Counted from the first letter of the stretch, positions 10,701 to 22,468 are shown. The stretch is DNA of 64,000 nucleotides from Sabethes cyaneus (GCF_943734655.1 NC_071355.1:208803603-208867602), one strand, 5' to 3'. The notes: generated from the sequence alone by a model not told the origin. Numbers and translations: made by a program.

Positions 10701-12795
10701 CAAGCTGCTCACGGAATCGTCCTCCGGTGTGTGCAACGCCGACAACATCAAGTGCTTCCTGATGGATGATCGTGGTTACTTGATTGCGCACCCGAAACTG
10801 ATCGAACCGGCCATCGGTAGCAACCGGCGCACGTTGGAGCACATCACCCACAAGGAGTCGCAGGTCGCCAACGATATCCTCAATCACAAGCAGCTGGTCA
10901 CGAAGAAAATGTGCTACAACTATGTTAATCGAACGGTGCAACGCTTGTATCAGTTCAATATGTCCCTCACGGAGGTGGTAACAAATCTGATGTACGGTGA
11001 AAAGACCAAATACCAGATTGTGCTGATCCCGGGAACGAATGTTTTCATCGGCGTGGTCAATACAACCAACGATGGTGGAGCGTTTTGTCCCTGCAGTACG
11101 GTAAGTATTGTGCCTAATTGAATTTAATACAACAATTTTTTATTTGTGAAGTTTGAATATTAGATAAGGTCGAATTGACTTGACTTTCCCCTTAAACATC
11201 TGGAAAATCTTCTGGATCGGGATCTGAATCTGGAAAGTTGTAGAAAACGAACCGCTATGTCCCAGAATTAAATGAAATTTTGGCCGACGAAAATAATATT
11301 TTACAACTTGAAGGTCCTTTATTTGCCCAGAAAATTCCAAGAAAATATTTCTAATTTTCACAGACATAGTTTATTTTTAAAATTCATAAATTGTACTAAG
11401 TATCGTAGGACAGAAGACGTAAAAGTTTTTCCAAATATTGTTGTCTTTCATTTGTCTATGAACTATAACATCCGCGTACAAAATCGCATGACATTCTAAA
11501 ACCCTTCGGTTCAAACCTGTATGGTTTTGTTCAAAAAGTGCACATTTTATTATTTTGTTTTCTCACCCTAGGTCGGTAATTCTTGCCTCAACTGCAACCG
11601 GATGGAGCAAACCGAGTGCGAGTGCCCTTGTGAGTGTCCTCTAGATTATTCCGAGGATCCCAATGAAACAGCATGTCTGAAGGATGCTACAACAGCGAAT
11701 GGTGGAAACCGAAAGCCTACTCCAGACTCCATTCCTCTGTGCTCTCCACTTCCGGAAGAACTTATCTCTATGCACGCTCTCAACTACGAGAGCGAGTTCG
11801 AGTTGAAAAGTTGTTCAAATATCAATTGTGAGGATTACACTACACAGAACGAGTGTTTAGGTAAGACAATTGTGATGCAAAAACTTGCTTAATTTATTAA
11901 GTTTTGCGATTATTTTTCTGCAGGACTAGTTGGATGCGAGTGGTGTCAGGTAGATATCGATGGGGAAAATACTCTCAACACTCCCTTTTGTACGTCACAG
12001 CTAACTTGCTTCAACGGGATCTTTGGTTCGGTTACACCTTACGGTGATGTTATTAGCAATAACATCATGGAGTCCGTTCTGCCTCCAGCTTACAGTGCGA
12101 TCGGTCCGGTAGCCGGTGCTATACTCGCCCTATGCCTCGTGGTAGGATTTGCTATGTACTGCTACCGTCAGAACAGTGACCAGAGTGGAGCTTCTGATCA
12201 ACTGTACGACGATCTGGTAGCGGACCCTTGCAATGGACTGCCACTGTCTCGATTCGATATAGAAGATCACAATCCCCCGGATGATTGCGACATCAGTCGC
12301 TCGAGTGCCAAGCAAAACCTGCTGCTGAACGGCCAAAACAATGCAAATTATGTGATTTTTCCAAACGTGACTTCACCTTACCAAATGTCTTCCAATTATC
12401 GACGACCGAATGCCGGCTCATCGGATCATGGTTATTCAACCATGACCCATCACGAAGAATCCGAGCATTTGTGTCTGTCGAACGCGGAACCAGTGGCCCC
12501 GAATGCTTCTGGCAAACGCATGTCAATGTCCGACTCGGCTTCGATCAATACGTCAGTGTCAAGTCCATACAGTAATCATCAGAACTTTCTGACATTAGCG
12601 TCTGGAAAAGCTCAACCTTACCAGCAAGTGCATGCTGCGGATGACCAGGAACACCAGCATCAGCTGCAGAAGCTCGTCGACCCTACGCAGACGGTTCTGC
12701 CCTCCCCAACATCGGTTTCGCGAACGGGCATCTATGGAGCTGGACATCACATTCTCGTTCCGGTTACAGTGCATCGGAACATGGATGTTTCCTAA
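7737..12795 (+). CDS. CACHD1: VWA and Cache domain-containing protein (CACHD1 / CG16868 orthologue)
   Basis: Four exons join in frame: 7737-8135, 8194-11100, 11572-11860 and 11924-12795, giving 1488 residues. All introns are GT-AG, of 58, 471 and 63 bp. The protein starts with a signal peptide (hydrophobic LLTIAAALFISS). A VWA domain follows, whose metal site reads D339-I-G-N-S343 instead of DxSxS. Then come Cache-type domains (roughly 450-1100), a cysteine-rich stretch (CECPCECPLD), one membrane helix near 1258-1280 and a cytoplasmic tail of about 200 residues. The order matches animal CACHD1, an alpha2delta-related surface protein that modulates voltage-gated calcium channels in vertebrates; that role here is inferred. 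The start ATG has an AAAA context and precedes the signal peptide. A short Gln run lies near residue 95. The 471-bp intron holds nothing recognisable. Confidence 0.92.
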
Positions 12796-14017
12796 CGAAC
12801 CGTGTTAGGTTATTTGTAAATTTAATGTTTCACTACGATAGATTCGTGTGAAGGATACCTGTCTATGCATGTCCTTGATGTGAATTTTTTCCATGAAACG
12901 CTGACGGTAGGCTTTTAATATTCGATAGATGTTACGGGTTCGTGTAAGATAAAGGTAAGTATAGCAAGTTCCCGTTTTCGTCATAATTAATGTACCTTAT
13001 AGATTTCCCCAATCGAGCTAACGTCAACGAATATTTGTCACTATTTCTGTCCCAATAAGTACCAACCTAGCTATTGAAAATGATTGTCGTATAAAAAATC
13101 TACGTTAGGTACCTCTAGATTTTTTGTTTTCTACTCACATGCCGCAAGGTAGATCGAAGCAGCAATGGTGGCTCGATGTTAATCTTTCTCCCACCCCCTT
13201 ATGACTGTTGACTGATTGTTGGAATCATTTATAAGAATTTTAAAACCTAGGCCATTATAATCCCACTGTAACCCTCAACGGCTATTGCCACATGATTAGT
13301 ATAGCAACGAACGGCATGCCATTTGTGAAGATTTCCGTAGCAAAACGAAAACGGCTGAATGTACCATTTACATTTAAACCACAACATAATAATGTGCTGA
13401 GAAGAAGCAACAGCACTAATGGTGATCAACATTGCAATATTTGGCCGCTAACTAAGAGATAGCTACTTTAAACAGACTGATAAATAATGTACACTAGCCC
13501 CTCAACTTGCACCGAAACTATTGTTGTGCAAACTAGAGACAGAGAATGCGGAACAACGAAACCAATTCATTTTCTTCGTCAATTTAGCTATTTTAGCAAA
13601 AAAGGATAACGCCCAATTTACTAGGCGTAAGGTTAGGTACTCGCTTTTTCAACTTGAAGCGCATGTTATTTGAACACCAACAGAAACTCCTTCCAGTCCC
13701 TCTAGAACAAATTTAGCAATGGAAGAGAAAACAGTTTGCATGTCAGGCTAACAACAAATTTGCCAAGTTATATCAGCTTTACCCAGTTTAATAGATTTAA
13801 GACCATACTAGATACTTAACAGCCACAATGGTAGAGTATAGATGGTTACTCTACTGCAGATTGATAAAGCTACTCAAGCAAGCTGTAAATGTTTCGTTTT
13901 TAACATTGACTTTTTAATACGGCAGCTATGTTTACTTATGCGGCAGTATTTTCCCTATTTAGTTTAAAGTTAATTTATAACGAATAAATGTATTTTATTT
14001 CCAAATGAACTAATAAA
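12796..14017 (+). other. Probable 3' UTR of the CACHD1-like gene with poly(A) signals
   Basis: The 1.2 kb after the stop codon has no open frame of note and no repeat signature. AATAAA hexamers occur at 13983-13988 and 14012-14017, followed by an AT-rich stretch, so the transcript may end shortly after. The 3' end is inferred; no transcript evidence is available. Confidence 0.4.
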
Positions 14018-14289
14018 ATATCGAAAATGCAATGAATGTTAAAAGCTCACGAATTGTTTTACCTGTAATACTAAATCTGCCTAACAGCGTCCCGGTTGGA
14101 AAACACACTTCTCGTTCGATTGTCGAATACATGCAATAGACGGGGTTAACGCTAAATTACTTATTGATTCGTGTCCGTCGGTTTAGCTGAACAAATGGAT
14201 GATATCAAAAATTTCCATTGTCGACGGTTATCTGCCATGATATTCACCTAGCGCCATGACTGGTTCTCGTCTACAGTCCGGATGTAGTC

Positions 14290-15905
14290 GGCTAAGTTGC
14301 GTCTCCTCCACGTTTGTCTTGTCCATTTGATCCTTTTACTTTACCAACCGAGAACCGGGGTTGCTCTTGCCGTATCAAGAATTTCTCTCTATTGTACTCG
14401 GTCCCTGGCTACTCGTCGCCAATTCCTTGCGCGTCTCGACACACGCAAGTCGGCTTCAACCTGGTCGAACCATCTAGCAGGGCCCCTCTATTCCTGGTGC
14501 CGGTGGAGTTCTTGAATAGAACGGATTTCACTGCACAGTCGTCCTGCATTGTTGTAACGTGGCTGCCCCATCGTTGCCTCCTAAATTTTGCATGGGAATC
14601 TCCAAGTAGTTCCTGCAACTCATGGTCGTTGGTTCATGGTCCAAATACGACCGATGCATGTATGTCTTCCGTAAGCAAAGAGACTATCTCAAGTCCGTAG
14701 TGCGGTCTGATTAAGCTTGAAAGGCAAACGTTCCTTTCTCTGGAGCCTCTTCTACCACATATTTAGTTTTCGACGCATTGATTTGTAACCTTATCCCCGT
14801 AGCCTCCATTTTTAGTCTGGCGTAGATTGCCTCCGCCGTCCCAAGGTTTCTAGAAATGATGTTGATGTCATCTGCGAAGGCTAGGAGTTGGCTACTCTCG
14901 CTGAAAATCGTACCTCTCGTTTCGATGCCCACTCGCCGGATCACACCTTCAATTGCGAATAACATACAGGACAGCCCATCCCCTTGCTGTAAACCTCTGC
15001 GCGACTTGAAAGGACCGGAGAGTGTTCCCAAAACGCGCACGTAGCACATCAGTTGCTCCAGGGTAGCTTTGATCAGCCGCGTGAGTTTGTCCAGAAAACC
15101 GTATTCGTGATTAATTGTCATAGCTGTTCGCGTTCAACTGTATCGTATGCTGCTCTGAAATCCACGAAAATATGATGCGTGGGCACGTTGTAAAAATTTG
15201 ATCCGGGTTCGCCTGATACTGCCCTACGAATTCTGTTCCTATTGGGGATAGATGACGCAACAAAATCTGAGAGAGCATCTTGTAGACACCGTTGACCAGC
15301 GTAATGCCGCGGTAGACTACAGCTTACATCCACTCCTCCGGTAGTTTCTCCGGTGAGGTGACTGTGAGAATAGGGCCCCTGTTATTTTTCAGCTGACCGA
15401 TTTCTCGCCGAATTTCTTCAAGATTGGGAGCCGGCACTCTGTTGTCGTTTGTAGGCACTCCTAGGTTAACTTTCGATGCGTCTTCTACTATATCGCCGTT
15501 AAGGTGCTCATCGAAGAACTGGTTCCACCTGTCGACCACCTCGCGCTTGTTAGGGATTAGTTCCCCTTCCTCGTCCCTATACATATCAGCTTTATGTGTG
15601 TAGCCCTTAAAAGTTTGGTTCACCTTCTGGTAAAACTTGCGCGTGTCATTAGCCATTAGGAATAGTTGTTCCAGCTTCTCACGATCTCTGTCCTCCTTCT
15701 GGCGCATTTTCCTCTTCAGGATCGTGGCCAACTCATTCCGCGCTCGTTGATACTACCATTTCATCCTACGTTATTGAAATTCTGTTGCTATCCCATCTAC
15801 AAATGTACTTATAGTGGTGGCATGATGAGCCCTACTTTTTATGATGAGCTCTACTCTCGCAGCTTGCCTGATGGCCTTTAGCTTTAAATCATCTAACGTA
15901 ACGAA
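14290..15905 (-). mobile_element. Decayed LINE ORF2, copy 1
   Basis: Read on the minus strand from about 15905 down, the pieces run in LINE order. First is a basic linker (LKAIRQAARVELIIK, then ELATILKRKMRQKEDRDREK). Next are FYQKVNQTFKG and a DEEGELIPNK block, then a finger domain. Motif A follows (HIFVDFRAAYDTVEREQL), then SRRGLQQGDGLSCMLFAIEG, LLAFADDINIISRNLG (catalytic FADD intact) and QINASKTKYVVEE. The last piece is a C-terminal RWGSHVTTMQDDCAVKSVLF tail near 14500. At least three frameshifts or stops break it. The endonuclease half is missing. Clade is uncertain (RTE-like or related). Confidence 0.8.
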
Positions 15906-16059
15906 CGATGCTTCACCCGCTATACTGACGCGTTACGTCGACCTGTTAAGGATGGCACGCAATAGCCTACCTAATCAGCTTTATTAAGAAACCATGTTCA
16001 AGCACCATATCCCATTTCGCTTGATTGAATCATACGTTGCCTTGAATTCTACTGAGTTA

Positions 16060-17130
16060 AGGGGAGCTCCTCCTCAACACATTAGTGAGTGCGTAACTTG
16101 TGCCGTATCAAGAACTGTTCTATCCTCCAACTGGGCCTGCGCAACTCGTGGTTAATTCCTCGAGCTTCTCGTCACTCACAAGCGAATTTCAACCTGGTCG
16201 AGCCATCCAGCTCACTGAACCCTTATATCCCTGATGCTGGTGGAGTACTTGAAGAGAAGAGATCTCGCCGCACAGTCGTCCGGAATCTTCGCGGCGTAGC
16301 CAGTCCATCGTAACCGCGTGGCCGACTTTCGCCAGGGATTTGAAAATCTTACTAAATAGTGCCTACAGCTCGTGGTTCATACGCCTGCACCACTCTCTGC
16401 TTTCCATTTGCATTCCGCCACCTAATCTGCAACACCTTTCGTTCAAATGCGACAAGTGCACATGTCTTCTGTAAGCAAGCTTACGGTCTCAAGTCCGTAG
16501 AGGACTACCTTTCAGTTTAACGTTTTTTTACATCGTCAACTTCATACGGTGACGTATGCTGCTTGATAGAAAAGTCTTACGAAGGATAAAGTAGGCTCTA
16601 TTTCAGGCTTGACTGCGTCGTCGGTTTAGCTTTCTCGTGAACTCAGATATATGAACTTATTAACCACTTCCAGTTCTTTGCCGTCAATAGTCACTGTCCG
16701 TGGGAGGCGAACATTGTGTTCTCTGCAGCCTCTTCCTACCATATATATATTTAGTTTTCGCCGCATTGATTTGTAACCTAATCTTCCTAGCCTCCGTTTT
16801 TTATTTGGCGCAGATTGCCTCCGCCGTCCCAAGGTTTTTAGTCATGATGTCGAGGTCTACTGCGAAGGCTAGCCGTTGGCTACTTTGCTGAGGATCGTTC
16901 CTCTCGTTTCGATGGCAAAAACATACAGGCCAGTCCATCACCTTACCGCAACCCTTTGCGCGATTTGAAGGGACTTGAGAGTGCCCTCGAAACACGCACG
17001 TAACCCATCACTCGCTCCAGGGTAGTTTTAATCAGCCGCGTCAGTTTGTCCGGAACCCCATTCTTGTGCATTATCTGCCATAGCTTTTCGCGCTCCATAG
17101 TGTCGTCTGCTGCCCTGAAATACAAGAAAA
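16060..17130 (-). mobile_element. Decayed LINE ORF2, copy 2 of the same family
   Basis: Minus-strand frames repeat the blocks of the neighbouring copy: FRAADDTMEREKLWQIMHKN, SSPFKSRKGLR, then LAFAVDLDIMTKNLGTAEAI (the FADD box decayed to FAVD), and a C-terminal GSTRLKF-like piece near 16200. It is more degraded than the copy at 14290-15905 and lies upstream of it in the same orientation. This suggests two independent insertions or a duplicated segment. Confidence 0.7.
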
Positions 17131-17608
17131 TATAATGCGTGGGTTTGTTTTTCGAAATTCTGTTATAGTGAAATGCAATATTTTTTCATAGTACATTTTT
17201 ATTCGGATGTCCAAATTATAAAGTTTATACACAGGTAAACTATATTTATTGGTAAATTTTTACATATTTTTGAATATCTGGGTGTGCTTCAACATACATG
17301 CTGTTTAAAGGAGGCTTCCGTCAATGAGGGTAAATAGACAGGGATAGAGGAGAAGCGCTCAATTAGTTTGCGTACAACTGCTATTCTCACACAAATACAT
17401 TCAGGCCGCTTCCATACCAATAGCCATTCAATTATTGCGTAGTTATTTTTTGTCTATATTTTTAACTTCTCTAATACCAAGAAAATGTGTCCTCTTCTTC
17501 ACCTGTCTATGTATTCACATTGGGCTTCCGTGTATCAGTATATGGTCGAAACTTAATTGAAATTTATCCAAATATCAAGTTTATCCATTAAAATCTTGTT
17601 CTAAATAA
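17131..17608. other. AT-rich intergenic, nothing seen
   Basis: No coding frame, repeat or RNA signature is recognisable in this stretch between a LINE remnant and the foldback element. Confidence 0.4.
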
Positions 17609-18130
17609 TAGCGAATTCATAAATTAACCTGGGTCAGGCCGATTAGCACTCAGTTTTAATCGAAGTGCTGTCAAAGCGTTCATAAATTAACCGAGATTGC
17701 ATTGCTGATACCATTTAGTTTGAAGCGCAGGTTAACCTTCTGCGGCTGAGGTGCCCTAATCTTAACGATTGTGCTGACGTGGTAGTCTACTGGACACCTA
17801 AACTAAGCTTAATAATTGCTATTATTGAATGATGTAAATTCTAATTATTATTATTTTAGAATTGAGTACATATCTTTAGCAACCTATTGGATGTAATAAG
17901 ACCGCAGATATGAGTCGGGAAGACACTGCAAACTTTAGAATAAAAATACAATACATAACGCAACCGTTGCATTTTTCAGATTTCTGGTGTCTGTCAGACT
18001 GCCACCTCAGCCGCAGAAGGTTAAAACTGTCTAGCGTTATGGTTTACGGGTCGATCTGTCAAACTGCCCGTATCGTTCATAAATTTCGGGTTCGAATTAG
18101 CACGCACCCAGGTTAATTTATGAATTTGCT
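17609..18130. mobile_element. Foldback element with nested inverted repeats, 522 bp
   Basis: The outer ends TAGCGAATTCATAAATTAAC (17609 on, continuing CTGGGT) and the reverse complement ending at 18130 match over about 26 bases with one mismatch. A second, inner pair is perfect over 22 bases at 17732-17753 and 18003-18024 (ACCTTCTGCGGCTGAGGTG core). The motif TTCATAAATT recurs at 17675 and 18075. The middle has no transposase frame. The build is that of a non-autonomous DNA transposon with subterminal repeats. Confidence 0.75.
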
Positions 18131-18594
18131 ATAAGTCTTCTTTACTATGTTGAAATACAGACCCAACATTAGTTTTGTAAACTAAGCAACCTTAGGTTTA
18201 TACGTTTACTATGAATACCACTAGCTCTGGTGTGAGTTAAACTCTTTGTTAATAAACCGTGTTAATAAACAACTCGTGTTCTTCTACAGGTTATGGGCCC
18301 AGACGCAACGGGTAACCATAGCGATCGGGATAAAGGGGAAAATTTTCTGGGGTGTGCCAAGGCAAATTACGCAAGGCCAATTGTTTGAACCCCTTCTGCA
18401 CTCGTCCATTTTGAAGCTTCCAATAAAATTTATGCTGAGTCCAAATTAGGTGCGCGATGGCATTTTCAAAAAGGGGGCGAACTAAGGTACAGTACTACAA
18501 TGCTTTTAGGCAGTGCAGGTCCTGGAAATCTTCAATTCAGTTAGGTATCGCAATAAATTCCAGCTGTTTGTTCTTTATACTCAATCATAGTAAC
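18131..18594. other. Intergenic, nothing seen
   Basis: No gene, RNA or repeat structure could be supported here. Confidence 0.4.
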
Positions 18595-18860
18595 TGATTA
18601 TTGCGGCGGTTATGAAAAATCCGCCTGCAGCGGCGGTGATAACGCGCTCAGGAGATAACCGCGAGATAAACGCAATACTAAAATTTAGGTTTTATGGTTT
18701 GCAGTTTTACAAAATGACAGTTTTGTAGCATGGTTTTGATGAAAAACAATTGATTTAGTAAATTTTCATGTATTAAATTACAGAAATCTGCTCTGCGGTG
18801 ATCTTTTGATGGTTTGGTTCAACAGTCAAGATAACCGCGATGTGAGGATTTTTCTTGCAA
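18595..18860. repeat. Interspersed repeat, copy 1 (pair with 22875-23085)
   Basis: Blocks GATAACGCGCTCAGGAGATA, AAATTTAGGTTTT, ATGGTTTG, CAGTTTTGTA, AATTGATTT, TAAATTTTCA, ATTAAATTAC and GGTGGTTTGGTTCA-like recur in the same order and orientation at 22875-23085. The two copies bracket the RFC3/UTP18 pair. They differ by many substitutions and a deletion, so the repeat is old. No terminal inverted repeat is evident and the family is unknown. Confidence 0.6.
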
Positions 18861-19149
18861 TCTTCAATACCTGTTGATTCTAACTGTTTGATTCACAACA
18901 CTGTGACAACTTTTTTTGTTTTTCGGCAGGAAACACCTCTTTTTATTCGTTTGTCTATAGGTTTATTGACCGTTAGTTACAAAAGCTTTAGTCCTCGTAA
19001 CGATTCACCACTGAAATTGTGAGATCCTCCAAACCGCTTGAATTACAGTCGAGCTAGTGTTATTAGAGCTATTGATATTCAGCCCAGTGACGTTCGCCCG
19101 AATGATCTATCATAACTTTCTAAGAAGTGGCTAATTCTGAGACAAAATT

Positions 19150-19325
19150 TTCTAGGGAATGGTAGGTTCTGGGAAGTGGCTTTCTGGGGAATGGTATTTT
19201 CGGGATAATGACTTTCTGGGGAATGGTTTTCTGGGGAATGGCATATTCTGGAAAATAGTTTTCTGGGGAATGGATCATTCTAAGGTTTGGAATTCTGGGG
19301 AATGGTTTTCGGGGGAATGGTATAC
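19150..19325 (+). repeat. Minisatellite with TTCTGGGGAATGG core
   Basis: About nine imperfect units built on TTCTGGGGAATGGT stand head to tail with variable spacers of 0-12 bases. Translations of either strand give repetitive peptides (for example PRKPLP-type on the minus strand) that have no homologue, so the open frames across it are not genes. It lies about 260 bp upstream of the RFC3 start codon. Confidence 0.75.
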
Positions 19326-19586
19326 AATCGTCCAAAATATATACGTTACCCTAATCCGTAACGCGCATTTGAATCTGATTTCGAGCAGTTGTTTTATTAT
19401 CGAGTATAGTTACAAATATTTTTAATTTCCGAAATCTGGCATCTCTGGCTTTAGCTCTTGTGGCAGTGCGCGCATTTTTTGTTGTTTCTTGTTTCAGCTT
19501 TCAAAAAACAATTCAAGTGTTGTAAAGAATAGTTTTATCACTTATTTTCGGCATAAACCTAGTTTCCGTTTCGAAATATTCTGAAA

Positions 19587-20719
19587 ATGTCTCTGTGGGT
19601 AGACCGATACCGTCCGCGTGAGCTGGGCAAGCTGGACTACCACAAAACGCAAGCCTCGCAATTGATCAACCTTTGCGCGCAAGGCGATTTCCCCCATCTG
19701 ATGTTTTACGGGCCGTCCGGTGCTGGTAAGAAAACAAGAATCATGTGTCTCTTGCGGGAACTGTACGGTACTGGAGTTGAACGATTGCGAAATGAGGTCA
19801 TGAACTTCACGACGCCCTCGAATCGAAAGGTGGACATCATGACGGTCAGCAGCAACTATCACATCGAGGTAAATCCATCGGATGCCGGTATTTACGATCG
19901 TGTCGTCATAACCGACATGATCAAGCAGATTGCACAAACCCAGCAGATTGATCCGAGCGGTCAGCGCGAGTTTAAAACCATTGTCCTGTCGGAAGTTGAT
20001 GATTTGACCAAAGATGCCCAACATGCTTTGCGAAGAACTATGGAAAAATATGTGGCCACTTGTCGGTTGATTTTGTGCGTCAACTCAACGTCTCGGGTTA
20101 TTCCGGCCGTCAAAAGTCGATGCTTGGGCATTCGAGTGTCCGCTCCCACTAACGAACAGATCGTTGGAATTCTGAATGTTTGTAGTTTTTGCTTCATTAT
20201 TTAGACGGCTTTTAAAAAAATGTTTATTTTCAGGCCATTTGTAAGAAGGAAAACCTTCACATTCCATCGGAGATGGCAACAAAAATAGCGGAGAAATCGG
20301 ATCGCAATCTCCGGCGAGCGATCTTAATGTTGGAGGCTTGTAAGGTACAGCAGTACCCGTTCACAGTAAACCAGGACGTGCCGGAAATCGACTGGCAAGT
20401 TTTCCTAAAGGAAACAGCCAATCAGATCATTCAAGAGCAAAGCCCGCAAAAGCTGGAAGCCGTTCGAGAGCGTCTGTACGAGCTCCTTTCGCAGGGTGTT
20501 CCGGCGGACATCATTTTTCGCGGTTTAGTAGAAAATCTGGTGAAGAATTGTGACATGAGCATTAAAACGCAAACGCTAAACTACGCCGGACTGTACGAGC
20601 ATCGGATGCAACAGGGAAGCAAACACATTTTCCACCTGGAGGCATTCGTTGCGCAGTTTATGGCCCTGTACAAGCGTTTCCTCAATCAGGCTTCCGTGAT
20701 GGATTTGGATGACTTTTAA
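19587..20719 (+). CDS. RFC3: Replication factor C subunit 3 (RFC38 of Drosophila)
   Basis: Two exons, 19587-20177 and 20234-20719, join in frame across a 56-bp GT-AG intron and give 358 residues, nearly the length of human RFC3. The N-terminus MSLWVDRYRP, the YHK/GDFPHL block and the Walker A loop GPSGAGKKT (residues 42-50) are typical. The Walker B equivalent reads LSEVDDL and is followed by ALRRTMEKY and the arginine-finger motif SRC. The C-terminal collar domain ends in DLDDF. RFC3 is one of the small subunits of the five-subunit clamp loader that opens PCNA rings at primer ends in the nucleus. The gene is convergent with UTP18, 141 bp between stop codons. Start codon context is GAAAATG. 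Very confident. Confidence 0.97.
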
Positions 20720-20847
20720 GTACTGCAAGGTAAATTAGCCAGTTGTAAAACTAAACTATATGTTAGATATCGCGAACTTGGATTTCAAGGCTTTCTAAAT
20801 TAAATTCTGTATCAAAGGAACAAGGTTTACGTCAATTTAATTTAGAT

Positions 20848-20853
20848 TTTATT
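20848..20853 (-). terminator. Poly(A) signal of UTP18
   Basis: TTTATT on the plus strand is AATAAA on the minus strand. It begins only 8 bases past the UTP18 stop codon, implying a very short 3' UTR that ends before the convergent RFC3 frame. Confidence 0.6.
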
Positions 20854-20860
20854 GAACAGA

Positions 20861-22468
20861 TCAATAATTTTGATAATGCTTAACTCTAAATAACGTTACG
20901 ATTCCTTCCCGGTTGCCCATCGCAAAATAACCTCCGCCTGGCGAGAACTGCACGCGTGTTACATGACCTAATGAGGCCTTCATCGTCGGAAAATTTCGAT
21001 AAACAGTTCCGCTTTTCATGTGCACAAGTTTGACGGCATTTTCCACTTCAGGAGAAGAAATCGCCAATAGTTCACTGCTGAGGTTGAATGCAATGGAACC
21101 CACGGAAGTGGTTAAATTGGAAATAGTTTTCTCCGGAACCGGAAATTTCTCTTTGAACAGTTTTTCCAGAAGGTATATATTGACGATCCCTTGTCTGCTT
21201 CCGGTAGCTACAAAGCGGCCGTTTGGGCAAATCGTTATAAAAGAGCCATTGACGCAACCGTCATCGGTAAAAACATTTACAAACCGCCGCTTCTCGATAT
21301 GGTAAACTGACACTTCATTATCGGTACTGTGAGCGAAAAGATACTTTGAATCCGGTGTAAAGCATAATGATGAACAGCAATGTTTCTGCTGAATAGTTGT
21401 TAAAAGTTCCTTACTCCTAGCATCTAGCAAATGAATTTCTCCGAATCCACCCGCAGCCGCTAAGTATTTACCACATTTCGATATCTCGAAGTTCTTCATG
21501 CTCCAAACACCTTCCCCTTTAAGCTGAAGGGTGTCACTTTCTCCGGAGATCATGTTGTAAATATGATAGAACTTTCGAAAACTCCCCATCACCAGCTCGT
21601 TTCCATCCGGAGTCATTCGACAGCAAGCAATCTTAAATTTCTTCAATCCAATCGTATGTAACTTTTCATTTTTGGTACCATCAACGGCCACGATTGATGC
21701 CAATCCATTCATACCAGTCATAACAGCAACCATCGAAGTGGGATGAAACAGAATCGCTGTTATTTCGCCTTCATTTTTAGTCTCTCGATTTAAGTTCTTC
21801 AACCGTTTCAACTCAATATTCTCCTTTGGAAGGTCCGTACTTTTTCCTTTCACTACATGACCAATCGTTGTCAATAATTCATCGTCGGAATCGATTTCAC
21901 GCTGTCTATCTAAATCCGCCCATTTCTGTTTCCCAAACAGTTTTTCGAAGTTTTTCCTCTGTCGGTCGACCGTAGCTCTGCGTTTCTTGCGCGGCAAATC
22001 TCCGTCTTCATCGTCGTCGGAATCGTGCCAAGCAGGTGTCCGAATTGGCCGTTTTCGGTCGCCGGCCACGGAATCCTCCTCACTCTCGCTATGAATTCTA
22101 GCTTCACGTTCAAGGTTGGATACAAGTTCGGCTTTTCCCCCGAAGACCAGGTTCATCAATTGCTTCTCTTTGTCATCTTTCGGTCGACTGATTGCCGTTT
22201 GTTCATCGAGCTCGGCGAATTGAGGTTCGTCTTCTGCGCTGTCCAAGCCGGTATCAGCATCTTTTTTCAAGATGGATTTGTGTCCATCGTTGTTACTTTC
22301 GGAACTCTCACCATCGCTATCGAGTGGTTCGTTTTTCATGTCATTTATCACTTCCTCTGAATTGCTCTCCCCATGTTGAGCAGAATCATCACTGCTCAGC
22401 CGGTCATCCAAACCAATTTCCTGCTTATAAGCAGAAATTATATGCGCGATATCACTGTCCAGCGACAT
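20861..22468 (-). CDS. UTP18: U3 snoRNP / SSU processome protein UTP18 (wicked in Drosophila)
   Basis: A single uninterrupted 535-codon frame. The first ~190 residues are acidic and charged, with DSDDDEDGDLPRKKRR giving a nuclear or nucleolar localisation signal near 155-165. The remainder forms WD40-type repeats (for example CCRMTPDGNELVMGSFRKFY and SLCFTPDSKYLFAHSTDNEV). The C-terminal block GHVTRVQFSPGGGYFAMGNR EGIVTLFRV is a hallmark of UTP18. The protein belongs to the UTP-B module of the small-subunit processome and is needed for 18S rRNA maturation. The length fits the family. It is an intronless gene, tail-to-tail with RFC3. The ATG at 22466-22468 is the first in frame and starts the conserved acidic region. 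Confidence 0.95.
   Translation of the reverse strand: MSLDSDIAHIISAYKQEIGLDDRLSSDDSAQHGESNSEEVINDMKNEPLDSDGESSESNNDGHKSILKKDADTGLDSAEDEPQFAELDEQTAISRPKDDKEKQLMNLVFGGKAELVSNLEREARIHSESEEDSVAGDRKRPIRTPAWHDSDDDEDGDLPRKKRRATVDRQRKNFEKLFGKQKWADLDRQREIDSDDELLTTIGHVVKGKSTDLPKENIELKRLKNLNRETKNEGEITAILFHPTSMVAVMTGMNGLASIVAVDGTKNEKLHTIGLKKFKIACCRMTPDGNELVMGSFRKFYHIYNMISGESDTLQLKGEGVWSMKNFEISKCGKYLAAAGGFGEIHLLDARSKELLTTIQQKHCCSSLCFTPDSKYLFAHSTDNEVSVYHIEKRRFVNVFTDDGCVNGSFITICPNGRFVATGSRQGIVNIYLLEKLFKEKFPVPEKTISNLTTSVGSIAFNLSSELLAISSPEVENAVKLVHMKSGTVYRNFPTMKASLGHVTRVQFSPGGGYFAMGNREGIVTLFRVKHYQNY

Noticed and set aside
19120..19335. Proline-rich protein frame on the minus strand
   Set aside because: It is the translation of a minisatellite and starts and ends without gene context.
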